64,000 nucleotides of DNA from Algoriphagus sediminis (lineage in GTDB: Bacteria > Bacteroidota > Bacteroidia > Cytophagales > Cyclobacteriaceae), in NCBI RefSeq assembly GCF_030403435.1, contig NZ_JAUEPH010000004.1:310001-374000 (forward strand). The letters are read 5' to 3'. Shown here in pieces: positions 53,689-61,718 of this stretch. The notes beneath the pieces are model-generated. The model was not told the origin of the DNA, did not search any database, and was given only the letters and a program-made list of their open reading frames with translations. How positions within the stretch are numbered: the first letter of the stretch is position 1; each line of letters starts with the position of its first letter. The position numbers were made by a program, and so were the translations under genes.

Positions 53689-54948
53689 TTAAATAATCAT
53701 CCCCGCTCCTACAGTCTCATACGTATTCGGATCAATTAAAATAATCGAGCCGGTTTGTCTGTTTCTTTTATATGCATCCTTGAAAACAGGTTGTGCGGAT
53801 CGGATAGAGATTCTGGCAATGTCATTCATCTGAATTTCACTTTCATTCTCAATCCTGTGAAGAGTATTCACGTCTACCTTATACTGAATATCTTTCACCA
53901 TAGCCTGACATTCTTTCGTGGTATGCTTGATCAAAAGTTTGGTTCTGGACTGTAATGGCCTTTGGTTCATCCAACAAACCATAGCTTCCAAATCCTGAGT
54001 TGCATCAGGTTTATTATTCGGCCTCACAATCATATCTCCCCTACTAATGTCTATTTCATCTTCAAGAGTCATAGTGACAGACATGGGTGAAAAAGCTTCT
54101 TCAATTTTTTCGCCATTCAGCTCGATTGACTTGATCTTTGTGGTGAACCCTGAAGGCAAAACTTCCACTTCATCTCCTGATTTAAAAATTCCTCCTTCTA
54201 TCCTTCCAGCATACCCTCTAAAATCCTGGTGTTCCAGAGTATGAGGACGGATAACCATTTGAACAGGAAATCTGCAGTCAACATGATTATAATCTGAAGC
54301 AATATGAACGTGTTCCAAATGATACAATAAAGTTGAGGCTTCGTACCATTGCATGTTCTTAGATCTTTCTACCACATTATCTCCTTTTAGCGCAGAAATA
54401 GGAACAAACTGAACGTCCTTAATATCCAGCTTTGAAGAAAAAGCCTCATAATCTGCAACTATCTTATTATACACCTCTTCCGAGTATTCCACCAGATCCA
54501 TTTTGTTGATACAAACCACCACATGAGGAATTTTCAGTAAGGAGGCAATGAAGGAATGTCTATAAGTCTGCTCAAGGAGCCCCTTTCTGGCATCAATCAA
54601 AATGATCGCCAGGTTCGCTGTGGACGCACCCGTCACCATATTTCTGGTGTATTGGGTATGACCAGGTGTATCCGCAATGATGAATTTTCTTTTTGGGGTA
54701 GCGAAATAGCGGTAAGCAACGTCAATTGTGATACCCTGCTCTCTCTCTGATTTTAGACCATCTGTTAAAAGAGAAAGATCTACATAGTCAAAGCCCTTTT
54801 TCTCAGATGAGGTTTTTACTGCCTCAATCTGATCCTCAAAGATCGATTTTGAATCATATAATAATCTTCCGATCAAGGTGCTTTTTCCATCATCTACTGA
54901 TCCGGCTGTAGTAAATCGTAGGAGTTGATTGTTTTCTTGAATGCTCAT
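53689..54948 (-). CDS. cysN: Sulfate adenylyltransferase GTPase subunit
   Basis: A 419-residue translation-factor-like GTPase that drives ATP sulfurylase (CysD) to make adenosine 5'-phosphosulfate. The G1 P-loop is GSVDDGKS (residues 16-23); DTPGHTQYTRNM is G3 and NKMDLVEY is G4. Beta-barrel domains II and III follow. There is no C-terminal APS kinase domain, consistent with a separate cysC. Unlike the usual tight cysDN pair, it is separated from cysD by 451 bp of repeat DNA. Confidence 0.96.
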   Translation of the reverse strand: MSIQENNQLLRFTTAGSVDDGKSTLIGRLLYDSKSIFEDQIEAVKTSSEKKGFDYVDLSLLTDGLKSEREQGITIDVAYRYFATPKRKFIIADTPGHTQYTRNMVTGASTANLAIILIDARKGLLEQTYRHSFIASLLKIPHVVVCINKMDLVEYSEEVYNKIVADYEAFSSKLDIKDVQFVPISALKGDNVVERSKNMQWYEASTLLYHLEHVHIASDYNHVDCRFPVQMVIRPHTLEHQDFRGYAGRIEGGIFKSGDEVEVLPSGFTTKIKSIELNGEKIEEAFSPMSVTMTLEDEIDISRGDMIVRPNNKPDATQDLEAMVCWMNQRPLQSRTKLLIKHTTKECQAMVKDIQYKVDVNTLHRIENESEIQMNDIARISIRSAQPVFKDAYKRNRQTGSIILIDPNTYETVGAGMII

Positions 54949-54957
54949 GGCTGAGTG

Positions 54958-55050
54958 ATGTTAATGGTTAAAGGTTAAGCGTTAAAGGTTTGATAGTTCA
55001 GGGTTCTGGGTTCAATGTTGTCGAATTGATGAATTGAAGAATTGATAAAA
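54958..55050. repeat. Degenerate short direct repeats (GGTTAA and AATTGA types)
   Basis: The sequence contains GGTTAAAGGTTAAGCGTTAAAGG, shown here in parts (GGTTAAAGG, then TTAAGCGTTAAAGG), followed by GTTCAGGGTTCTGGGTTCAA and then GATGAATTGAAGAATTGATAA. A related stretch (GTTCAGGGTTCAAAGTTCAAGG split over 56379-56403) lies between cysD and cysC. No gene is present. Confidence 0.5.
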
Positions 55051-55058
55051 TCTATAAT

Positions 55059-55375
55059 TGTCATTTCGAGCTCGCCTGCTTGTCGGGCAAGCCCGACTGA
55101 TCGGCAGAGCAGGAAGTCTCAAGGCGTTCATTTGAGAAATTTGACTCAAGGCTTTATTAGAGATTTCTCACCCTTTCAGGGATTCGAAATGACGTTTCAT
55201 TTGTCATTTCGAGGGAAGCGAAGCGACGAGCCCGCCTGCATACGGGCAGGAAATCTCATAGCGCTCATTCAACCCAGATCTGACTCCAATTCCTGAGAAG
55301 AGATTTCTCACCCCTGCAGGATTCGAAATGACGTTTCATTTGTCATTTCGACGAGGAACGAGGAAAAATCTCAGT
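55059..55375. repeat. Tandem palindromic repeat array (TGTCATTTCGA family)
   Basis: The 451-bp cysN-cysD gap contains alternating forward and inverted copies of a repeat. Forward ends GTCATTTCGA start at 55060, 55203 and 55342. Inverted copies run from AGATTTCTC to TCGAAATGAC at 55160-55193 and 55300-55331. Adjacent forward and inverted copies can fold into long hairpins. The period is about 140 bp, with about 2.5 units; the first two forward copies also carry an inner GC-rich inverted repeat (GCCCGCCTGC...GCGGGC-like). No coding function is seen. Confidence 0.8.
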
Positions 55376-55399
55376 GTATACTTTTATTCCCAACTTATA

Positions 55400-56305
55400 T
55401 TAAAAATACCCCTGCTTCTTCCTGTCCTCCATCGCGGTCTCCCCTCTTTTATCATCAGCTCGGGTACCCCGCTCCGTCGTTCGGGTAGTGGCCACTTCTT
55501 CGATAATCAATTCCAGCGTATCCGCTTCAGATAACACCGCCCCGGTAATCGGCATATCACCACAAGTTCGATAGCGAACGACCATATTTTTCACTTCCTC
55601 ATCGGGTTTCAACTGAATGAATTCCGAGTTTGCTAAAATGACTCCATCACGAACCACACAATCTCTTTTATGAGAAAAATATAGAGAAGGCAAATCTATC
55701 TGCTCCATTAAAATATACTGCCAAACATCCATTTCGGTCCAATTGGAAATTGGGAAAACCCTAAAATGTTCTCCATGATGTTTCTTACCATTGAACAAAT
55801 TCCATAATTCAGGTCGCTGATTTTTTGGATCCCATTGCCCAAATTCATCTCTATGGGAGAAGAAACGTTCCTTTGCTCTGGCTTTTTCTTCATCCCTCCT
55901 GGCTCCGCCCATGGCCGCATCAATCTTATGCTCCTCCAGAGTATCCAAAAGAGTAACGGTCTGTAGCGCATTGCGGCTGGCATTTACACCTGTTTCCTCC
56001 CTCACTCTGCCTTTATCAATACTCTCCTGCACAGAACCCACAATCAACTGCACACCCAACTTCTCAACCAGATTATCTCTGAATTCTATGGTTTCGGGAA
56101 AATTATGTCCAGTATCAATGTGGATTAAAGGAAATGGTATTTTGGCGGGGTAAAAGGCCTTTTTCGCTAGGTGAGATAGAAGAATACTATCCTTTCCACC
56201 CGAAAAAAGTAAAGCCGGTCTTTCAGATTGTGAAACTACCTCTCGTATCACAAAAATAGCTTCTGCTTCTAATTCTTTTAAATGAGGTAAATAATAGGTT
56301 CCCAT
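55400..56305 (-). CDS. cysD: Sulfate adenylyltransferase catalytic subunit
   Basis: A 301-residue PP-loop ATP pyrophosphatase (ATP sulfurylase small subunit). The PP-loop SGGKDS is at residues 35-40. HIDTGHNFPET and GGARRDEEKARAKER are strongly conserved in CysD, and the tail ENEERG-like region is TTRTTERGTRADD...MEDRKKQGYF, matching the family C-terminus. With CysN it forms APS from sulfate and ATP. It is 102 bp downstream of cysC and separated from cysN by a repeat array. Confidence 0.97.
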   Translation of the reverse strand: MGTYYLPHLKELEAEAIFVIREVVSQSERPALLFSGGKDSILLSHLAKKAFYPAKIPFPLIHIDTGHNFPETIEFRDNLVEKLGVQLIVGSVQESIDKGRVREETGVNASRNALQTVTLLDTLEEHKIDAAMGGARRDEEKARAKERFFSHRDEFGQWDPKNQRPELWNLFNGKKHHGEHFRVFPISNWTEMDVWQYILMEQIDLPSLYFSHKRDCVVRDGVILANSEFIQLKPDEEVKNMVVRYRTCGDMPITGAVLSEADTLELIIEEVATTRTTERGTRADDKRGETAMEDRKKQGYF

Positions 56306-56407
56306 AGGGCTGTACTTGATTTAATCTTTAATTAATTCTTTAATTATAAACCTGTTCTAAACTTCATATTTTGTCTGAAGTTCAGGGTTCAAAGTTCAAG
56401 GTTTTGT

Positions 56408-57037
56408 CTATTTAGTTAAATTCAATTTTGGCAAGATCACTCCCAATACTTTTTGAATGGAGTCTTCCAGTTCTTCTTTATCTGAGTGAACATGTGCAAC
56501 AGGATTCAAAGGTGCTTCATAAGGTGAATCTATCCCGGTAAAATTCTTAATAATTCCTGCCCTTGCCTTTTTATATAAACCTTTTACATCTCTTTGTTCG
56601 CAAACTTCAATCGGGCAATCCACGAAAACTTCCAAAAAATTATCTTTCCCAACCAAATCGGCAATCTTTGCCCTTTCATTCCTAAATGGAGAAATAAATG
56701 CAGCCACTACAATCAGGCCTGCATCCATCATCAACTTTGAGACTTCTGCTATTCTTCTGATATTTTCTATTCTATCTTGAACAGAAAAGCCAAGATCTTT
56801 ATTTAAGCCACCTCTAATATTATCCCCGTCAAGTAGATAGGTTAAATAGCCCTTTTCGAAAAGATTAGATTCAATCGTATTTGCAAGAGTAGATTTCCCA
56901 GATCCCGATAAACCAGTAAACCAAATCAATTTAGGATTTTGCTTTAACCGATGTCTTCTCCTTGACCCAGAAATTCTAAAGTTATTTGGATATAAATGAT
57001 CTTCCATATAAGGAAAGTATGGATTGTTTAATGACAT
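56408..57037 (-). CDS. cysC: Adenylylsulfate (APS) kinase
   Basis: A 209-residue kinase that phosphorylates APS to PAPS. The P-loop GLSGSGKST is at residues 42-50; [17 protein letters not shown] is the APS-binding segment, and ISPFRNERA and [23 protein letters not shown] follow. An N-terminal extension of about 30 residues is basic near SRRRHR; an internal Met at residue 11 could also start the protein. It is the first sulfate-activation gene of this run, preceded by a 1.17-kb repeat-rich gap. In bacteria with no adjacent reductase, PAPS often feeds sulfotransferases. Confidence 0.95.
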   Translation of the reverse strand: MSLNNPYFPYMEDHLYPNNFRISGSRRRHRLKQNPKLIWFTGLSGSGKSTLANTIESNLFEKGYLTYLLDGDNIRGGLNKDLGFSVQDRIENIRRIAEVSKLMMDAGLIVVAAFISPFRNERAKIADLVGKDNFLEVFVDCPIEVCEQRDVKGLYKKARAGIIKNFTGIDSPYEAPLNPVAHVHSDKEELEDSIQKVLGVILPKLNLTK

Positions 57038-57579
57038 ATCAAAACTTCTAAATCAAGATATAGAAAGTCACAAAATTAGTGAGGGATTAACCTCTTGAAT
57101 TCCTAGGTAAATTATTAGACTGACACACATAATCAATATTCCCTATGGGTTTTATAGGTTTTAGAAAAAAATAAAATTCTCTCGTACCCCTAAGCCCTCA
57201 TAATTAATCTCCAACTTCTTTAATCTCACCATCTCTAATCTGATCGTTCCTCAGTTACCTTGATGCTCTTCGTGCCCTTTTCGGTTCTGTATCAAACCAC
57301 TAAGCCCTCTAAGGACCCAAAGGTAATCTCCCCGTACCTTCGTCTTTAAGTCTCTTTGTTTTTTCAAAAAAACTTAGTGCTCTTTGTGCCCTTCGCGGTA
57401 AAAAATTATTGCACTTAACTTCCTTTGCGGTTACCCATCAAACCACTAAGGACTCAAAGCTATCCAGTTTTGTTCTCTCCATTCTATTGGTCCCTAAGTC
57501 TCTCCGTCTCCTTAGTGCTCTTGGTGCTCTTCGCGGTGAACCATCAAACCACCAAGCTCTCCAAGGACTCAAAGGTAAT

Positions 57580-57682
57580 CTCACGAGTGATCCATCCAAA
57601 TTACCTTAGAACAAATTGCCACCTGGCCCATCGCTAAATTTATTCACCGAATAAATTTTTAACGCTCCGTCCTCCCTTCGTC
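57580..57682 (+). repeat. Long direct repeat, copy 1
   Basis: A 103-bp segment starting CTCACGAGTGATCC and ending CCTCCCTTCGTC recurs at 57831-57940 with very few mismatches. It contains a 10-bp perfect palindrome AAATTTATTC/GAATAAATTT (57636-57658, 3-nt loop) followed by T residues. Confidence 0.85.
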
Positions 57683-57830
57683 CCCAAGTCTCTCCGTCGC
57701 TAACCCAGTTGAGTTTAAATATTTGTACACAAAAAACCTTCGTGCTCTTAGCGCTCTTCGCGGTAATAAAGTTAGCGCTCTTGGCGGTTAACCATCAAAC
57801 CACTAAGCCCTCCGAGGATTCAAAGCTAGT

Positions 57831-57940
57831 CTCACGAGTGATCCATCCAAATTACCTTAAAACAAATTGCCACCCGCCACCTGGCCCCTCGCTAAATTTA
57901 TTCACCGAATAAATTTTTAACGCTCAGTCCTCCCTTCGTC
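57831..57940 (+). repeat. Long direct repeat, copy 2
   Basis: A second copy, 251 bp after the first. It is longer by one 7-bp duplication (CCGCCAC) and carries the same palindrome (57894-57916). The pair shows a recent segmental duplication inside the repeat array. Confidence 0.85.
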
Positions 57941-58203
57941 TCCTTAGTGCTCTTTGTGCCCTTTGTGGTTCACCATCAAACCACTAAGCACTCTAAGGAC
58001 TCAAAGCTAATCTGTTTTCATCCCTCATTTTGAATCTCTCAGTTCCTCCGTCTCCTTAGTGCTCTTTGTGCCCTTCGCGGTTAACCATCAAACCTCCAAG
58101 CTCTCCAAGTACACAAAGCGAAATCCTTACTTTGCCAATTTCTTCGTCCCTCAGTCTTTTTTTTTAAAAAGCTTCGGGCTCTTCGTGGACTTCGTGGTTA
58201 ATC

Positions 58204-59871
58204 TCAGTCCCTCTTATTCCAGAAATAAATAAGACTCGCCTGAGCCATCACCGATGTCAGATTCTCCCCTTTTGGGAATTCAGGAGTACTATCAGGAGAC
58301 AGCTGCCACTGATAGTTTTTCGCATGGATGATCTGGAGCTTTGAGCTAAGCAATAGGTTCCCAAATTTTCTATCGTAAAGAAACCCAAGGGAAAGATCTG
58401 TCCATGGTTTTCTTTCGCTTGGTTCATAGTATGATCGATAATAAAAGCCCTGATCTCGAGCTACTCTTTCAAATAATAAACCCAACTTATCAAATCCATC
58501 CACAAGTCCCACTTCAAGCATTTGAACATTTGCACCTTGACCGGTACCGACTCCCATACCTTGGCCAAAATTGGTAAATCCTCTAGCTTGAGCATGTTCA
58601 TGCCAACTATTCCTCCCTCCTAATCCTGAATAACGAACAATCCTATTTATCGACTCCTGTTGGTGCGTGATTTCACTTCTAACTTGAATCTTGTAGTCCC
58701 ACTCAGGAACCTTGAAAAGCTTCAAAAAGCCAAATAAGAAAGCCCTAGAATGGTCTGGATTTAGTACAAATTCTCTCCAATTTAAGGCGTGATCTCTCTT
58801 CCCATATTCGAAATAAATCTCCATCTGTGCCTTTGGAATTCTAAAATCTCCAAATAACACAACTTGTTGATCCCTTCCGTTTCCATCGAAATCAACGGTA
58901 TTTCCGTCTTCGAAGAATCTCTCTTTTTGAAAAGGCTCAAATACTGGCAACCAATCAAAAAAAGAATTTCTAGGAATTGAATCGTAAACCTGAAAGGTCC
59001 TGGCAAAACCTAATGTTAAGTTGGGTACCCATTTAGGTTGGTAGCTTACCATCAATGCGTTTAGATACCTTTTATCATCAGGCAATGGACGCTCAATATA
59101 TAAAGAGTTCAAACTGTCATTTTGCGATGGTGCTTGTAAACTAGATGAAGCTTTACCAATAAAAAGCTGTGCTTCAAAATCACCTATGAAAGTCTTTGCT
59201 GGTTTGGTTGTGTTAATAGTCAAATGAGGAAATCCTGGTGCATTGTTGGAAAAAGTCAAGGAGTTCCACTGTCCTGGTCCCCACCAGATATTTTGAGTTG
59301 AGAACCCAGCTTCAAAAGAACCAAAATTCGCAGTCAATTTAGATTGACCCCACCAAATCTTTGAATAGGATTTCGCAGCGTACCTTTCAGGAAAATCACC
59401 TCTACCCCAAGTGAAATAGCGATCTTTATAATTCCTGGTGGACAGATCCTCACCTAAACCCTGATGATTACCATTCTGAGCCCAAACAAATTCAGGTTGA
59501 ACTTGCAATCTGAAAAATTTCCAAGTCACATTAATACCAGTCGAAATATATTGCTGGAACCCTACATTCGGAATCATCAACATATCACCCCAACCGTACG
59601 GTCTTTTTGTGTTTATCCTTGTAATTGCGTATATGGGGAGAATTCTTGTTTCTAATCCCTGTATGCCCAAATTGATGAAGGGGTCCATCGATAAAAGCGA
59701 ATCTGAACCAAACCGAAGTCCGGGTCTTATAGGAAAGCTGGAATCAGAAGATTCAAGGCTGAAACGACGAGAACTTTCACTTAAAAGAGGAAAATCCCTG
59801 AAAACATCCTGAGCAACCGCATCAACTGTTAAAAAGCTAAAAACCGCAAGAATGACGATCTGTTTCATCAA
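58204..59871 (-). CDS. Wzi-like capsule assembly outer-membrane protein
   Basis: A 555-residue protein with a signal peptide (about 1-20, DAVA|Q) and many amphipathic, aromatic-ended strands typical of a beta-barrel. It matches the capsule-assembly Wzi family by eye: GWGDMLMIPNVGFQQYISTG, YAAKSYSKIWWGQSKLTANFG, and NIWWGPGQWNSLTFSNNAPGFPHLT. Wzi-type proteins help anchor or organise capsular polysaccharide at the cell surface. The position between the sugar-cassette genes and the cys genes supports a capsule/exopolysaccharide locus. The C-terminus ends in an aromatic-rich strand (SLIYFWNKRD). Confidence 0.9.
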   Translation of the reverse strand: MMKQIVILAVFSFLTVDAVAQDVFRDFPLLSESSRRFSLESSDSSFPIRPGLRFGSDSLLSMDPFINLGIQGLETRILPIYAITRINTKRPYGWGDMLMIPNVGFQQYISTGINVTWKFFRLQVQPEFVWAQNGNHQGLGEDLSTRNYKDRYFTWGRGDFPERYAAKSYSKIWWGQSKLTANFGSFEAGFSTQNIWWGPGQWNSLTFSNNAPGFPHLTINTTKPAKTFIGDFEAQLFIGKASSSLQAPSQNDSLNSLYIERPLPDDKRYLNALMVSYQPKWVPNLTLGFARTFQVYDSIPRNSFFDWLPVFEPFQKERFFEDGNTVDFDGNGRDQQVVLFGDFRIPKAQMEIYFEYGKRDHALNWREFVLNPDHSRAFLFGFLKLFKVPEWDYKIQVRSEITHQQESINRIVRYSGLGGRNSWHEHAQARGFTNFGQGMGVGTGQGANVQMLEVGLVDGFDKLGLLFERVARDQGFYYRSYYEPSERKPWTDLSLGFLYDRKFGNLLLSSKLQIIHAKNYQWQLSPDSTPEFPKGENLTSVMAQASLIYFWNKRD

Positions 59872-59937
59872 TTAATAATTGATATCAATTTTAACAATAT
59901 AGAATGCCCATTCAATCAAGTATATGTTTCAAAAAAA

Positions 59938-60780
59938 TCAAGCTTTGAGTAAATCAAAGTTTGATTGTACATTTTTAATTTTTGATGATCCATAAACAAC
60001 ATAATCTAATTTCAAATTCTTAATGTATTGTATAGCATCAGGAATATCGCTTACTCCTCCACTTGATAGTATGCTCATTCCCATTTTTTTAAAATAATGA
60101 TCCTTTCCAATAAAAGTCTCAACCAAATTCAAATTTGGAAAAACATTGAAACCTTTTTTGTTAATGTTAAAACATACGACTAATTCACTCTGAACTGTAA
60201 CTGGAAATTCTGCTATTGTTTTTTCAAGTATCAAAGGATTAAGTGTAATCAAACCAGGTTTAAAACCTTTTTTAATCAATACTTCGCAAAACTCTAAAAG
60301 CAGATCGTCGCGCTTCATTCCCAATACTAAATCCGTGACAATATTTTGAAGATACACATAGCTACCTTTTTCTAATTTATGTGGGAGTTCGAGTTCAATG
60401 ATTAGTGGTAACAAGTCTTTAATATTCCTTGTAATTAGAAACTTAGGAGCTTTTCTGAATAACGAATTAAAAGAAGCACTCCTTAACGCATACTTAAACA
60501 ATTCTAACATACCCTGCTCATTCACCATAGTTGCGAATTTATGTGGGTATGGTACACTATAATGGATCTCTTTACCTTTATCCAATTTTATCGAGGATAC
60601 AATATTATAACCTCGGTCGTTAGAATTCATCATGAACCCATCAAGTCCAATCATCAAACTCTGAGAAATGAAGCTAATTATATCCTCATTAGATGAGAAT
60701 TTAGCTTTTGTACTCTCTGCTTTATCAAGATCATTATGATTTATACCAAAAAATTGGTTATCTCCCAATATCTGTCTCAT
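59938..60780 (-). CDS. Uncharacterised polysaccharide-locus protein, possibly TIM-barrel-like
   Basis: A 280-residue cytosolic protein I cannot assign to a named family. It begins RQILGDNQFFGINHNDLDKA and ends with SSGGVSDIPDAIQYIKNLKLDYVVYGSSKI, a glycine-rich phosphate-binding-like strand-loop-helix often seen at the end of TIM barrels. Alternating strand/helix patterns support that fold. Its start overlaps the Gfo/Idh/MocA stop (ATGA), so it likely acts in the same sugar pathway. The coding sequence is AT-rich with many AAT/ATT/TTA codons, unlike the housekeeping genes in the window, suggesting acquisition by transfer. Confidence 0.75.
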   Translation of the reverse strand: MRQILGDNQFFGINHNDLDKAESTKAKFSSNEDIISFISQSLMIGLDGFMMNSNDRGYNIVSSIKLDKGKEIHYSVPYPHKFATMVNEQGMLELFKYALRSASFNSLFRKAPKFLITRNIKDLLPLIIELELPHKLEKGSYVYLQNIVTDLVLGMKRDDLLLEFCEVLIKKGFKPGLITLNPLILEKTIAEFPVTVQSELVVCFNINKKGFNVFPNLNLVETFIGKDHYFKKMGMSILSSGGVSDIPDAIQYIKNLKLDYVVYGSSKIKNVQSNFDLLKA

Positions 60781-61718
60781 CCTTCGATAACGTTTTTAAT
60801 TATTTCCCGAGTAATTAATGACTCTTCAACAGAGCCTATGACCTTTTGGTCACCTGTAAAGTCTTTCATTTGATCTGAAAATTCAACACCGCGCAAATAA
60901 AATTCTGTCGTCTTTGAAATATCCACTGTTGTTATCTTATTAATTACTTGATCATTTTGATTAACATGCTCTACTTTCTGTTGATCAACAATAAATTTTG
61001 ACCCATCATTCATTTCATAAACCAACTTAAACACAGGTTTTCTGTAATTCTTATTTACCCAGTCAAAATGAAAAGAATAATCTATGTTCTTCGACCTAAT
61101 ATCGAACGAAACTATATCATCAACATCAGATACAATTGATCTTTTATCCAAAACTTCAATAATAGATTTGTCTAATCCTAATGTGTAAACGGCTAAATCC
61201 AGAATGTGAGATCCCATTTCATTGCTTACACCTGAATAAGGACCATTTCTCCAACCATTTGGTTTTTTTTCAATTGTATTACTAAAATAAGAACCTCTAA
61301 AAGCCACAACATCTTCAACAGGAAGATTTTTCTTAATCCATTGGATAACTGGAACAAATCGCAATACATAACCTACTTTTATTCGATCAAAATAATCACT
61401 TAAACCCTCATAGTTATCATCAACACCACCAAATGGTTTTTCAACAAAAATACTAGAATCTCCTCTAGATATACATTCCCTAATAATACCTAAATGAAAC
61501 ATTGGAGGGGTACAAATTAAAGTAAAATCCGAAGGTTCCTTAATCCTCACATCTGAAGCAAAAAACATTGCCTTAATATTATTTCGCGCAAAAGAGTTCA
61601 CGAGTTTATTGGAATCTACCATTATATAATTCGCATCCTCCAATAATTGATTAAGAATGGCATAATGGGTTAAACCCATTCTGCCAAAACCATAAATAAC
61701 GACTGATTTTTTATCCAT
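60777..61718 (-). CDS. Gfo/Idh/MocA-family oxidoreductase
   Basis: A 313-residue NAD(P)-dependent oxidoreductase: Rossmann motif VVIYGFGRMGLTHY (GxGxxG), then FVEKPFGG (the EKP motif with catalytic Lys), YVLRFVP, and SNEMGSHILDLAVYTLG (conserved His/Asp region). In polysaccharide loci such enzymes oxidise or reduce nucleotide sugars. It starts immediately after the DUF354 stop and overlaps the next gene by 4 bp. The sequence is AT-rich like its neighbour. Confidence 0.88.
   Translation of the reverse strand: MDKKSVVIYGFGRMGLTHYAILNQLLEDANYIMVDSNKLVNSFARNNIKAMFFASDVRIKEPSDFTLICTPPMFHLGIIRECISRGDSSIFVEKPFGGVDDNYEGLSDYFDRIKVGYVLRFVPVIQWIKKNLPVEDVVAFRGSYFSNTIEKKPNGWRNGPYSGVSNEMGSHILDLAVYTLGLDKSIIEVLDKRSIVSDVDDIVSFDIRSKNIDYSFHFDWVNKNYRKPVFKLVYEMNDGSKFIVDQQKVEHVNQNDQVINKITTVDISKTTEFYLRGVEFSDQMKDFTGDQKVIGSVEESLITREIIKNVIEG

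Larger units (their letters stand above)
57250..58200. repeat. Array of about six palindromic AACCAC-type repeat units
   Basis: Between wzi and cysC lies a 1,166-bp gap with no credible gene. From about 57250 it consists of degenerate units with a left arm like CTTAGTGCTCTTTGTGCC + CTTCGCGGTT, a short ATCA-containing loop, and a right arm like AACCACTAAGCCCTC + TAAGGACTCAAAG. The right-arm core AACCACTAAG or a close variant occurs near 57295, 57441, 57547, 57797, 57977 and 58091. A lone left arm (58171-58199) abuts the wzi stop. The arms match the inverted repeats that flank the GxxExxY gene. The first 210 bp (57038-57250) show nothing recognisable. Confidence 0.85.

Noticed and set aside
55042..55534. 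Short plus-strand open frames over the cysN-cysD gap
   Set aside because: They translate the palindromic repeat (FHLSFRG-like strings) and run into cysD antisense; no coding signal.
57409..57912. Several short plus-strand open frames within the repeat array
   Set aside because: They read through repeat arms (recurring NHQTTK-like peptides), overlap one another, and have no start context or homology; they are by-products of the repeat sequence.
57250..58200. Possible CRISPR array between wzi and cysC
   Set aside because: Units are degenerate, palindromic and irregularly spaced, intervening sequences are themselves repeated, and no cas gene is present.
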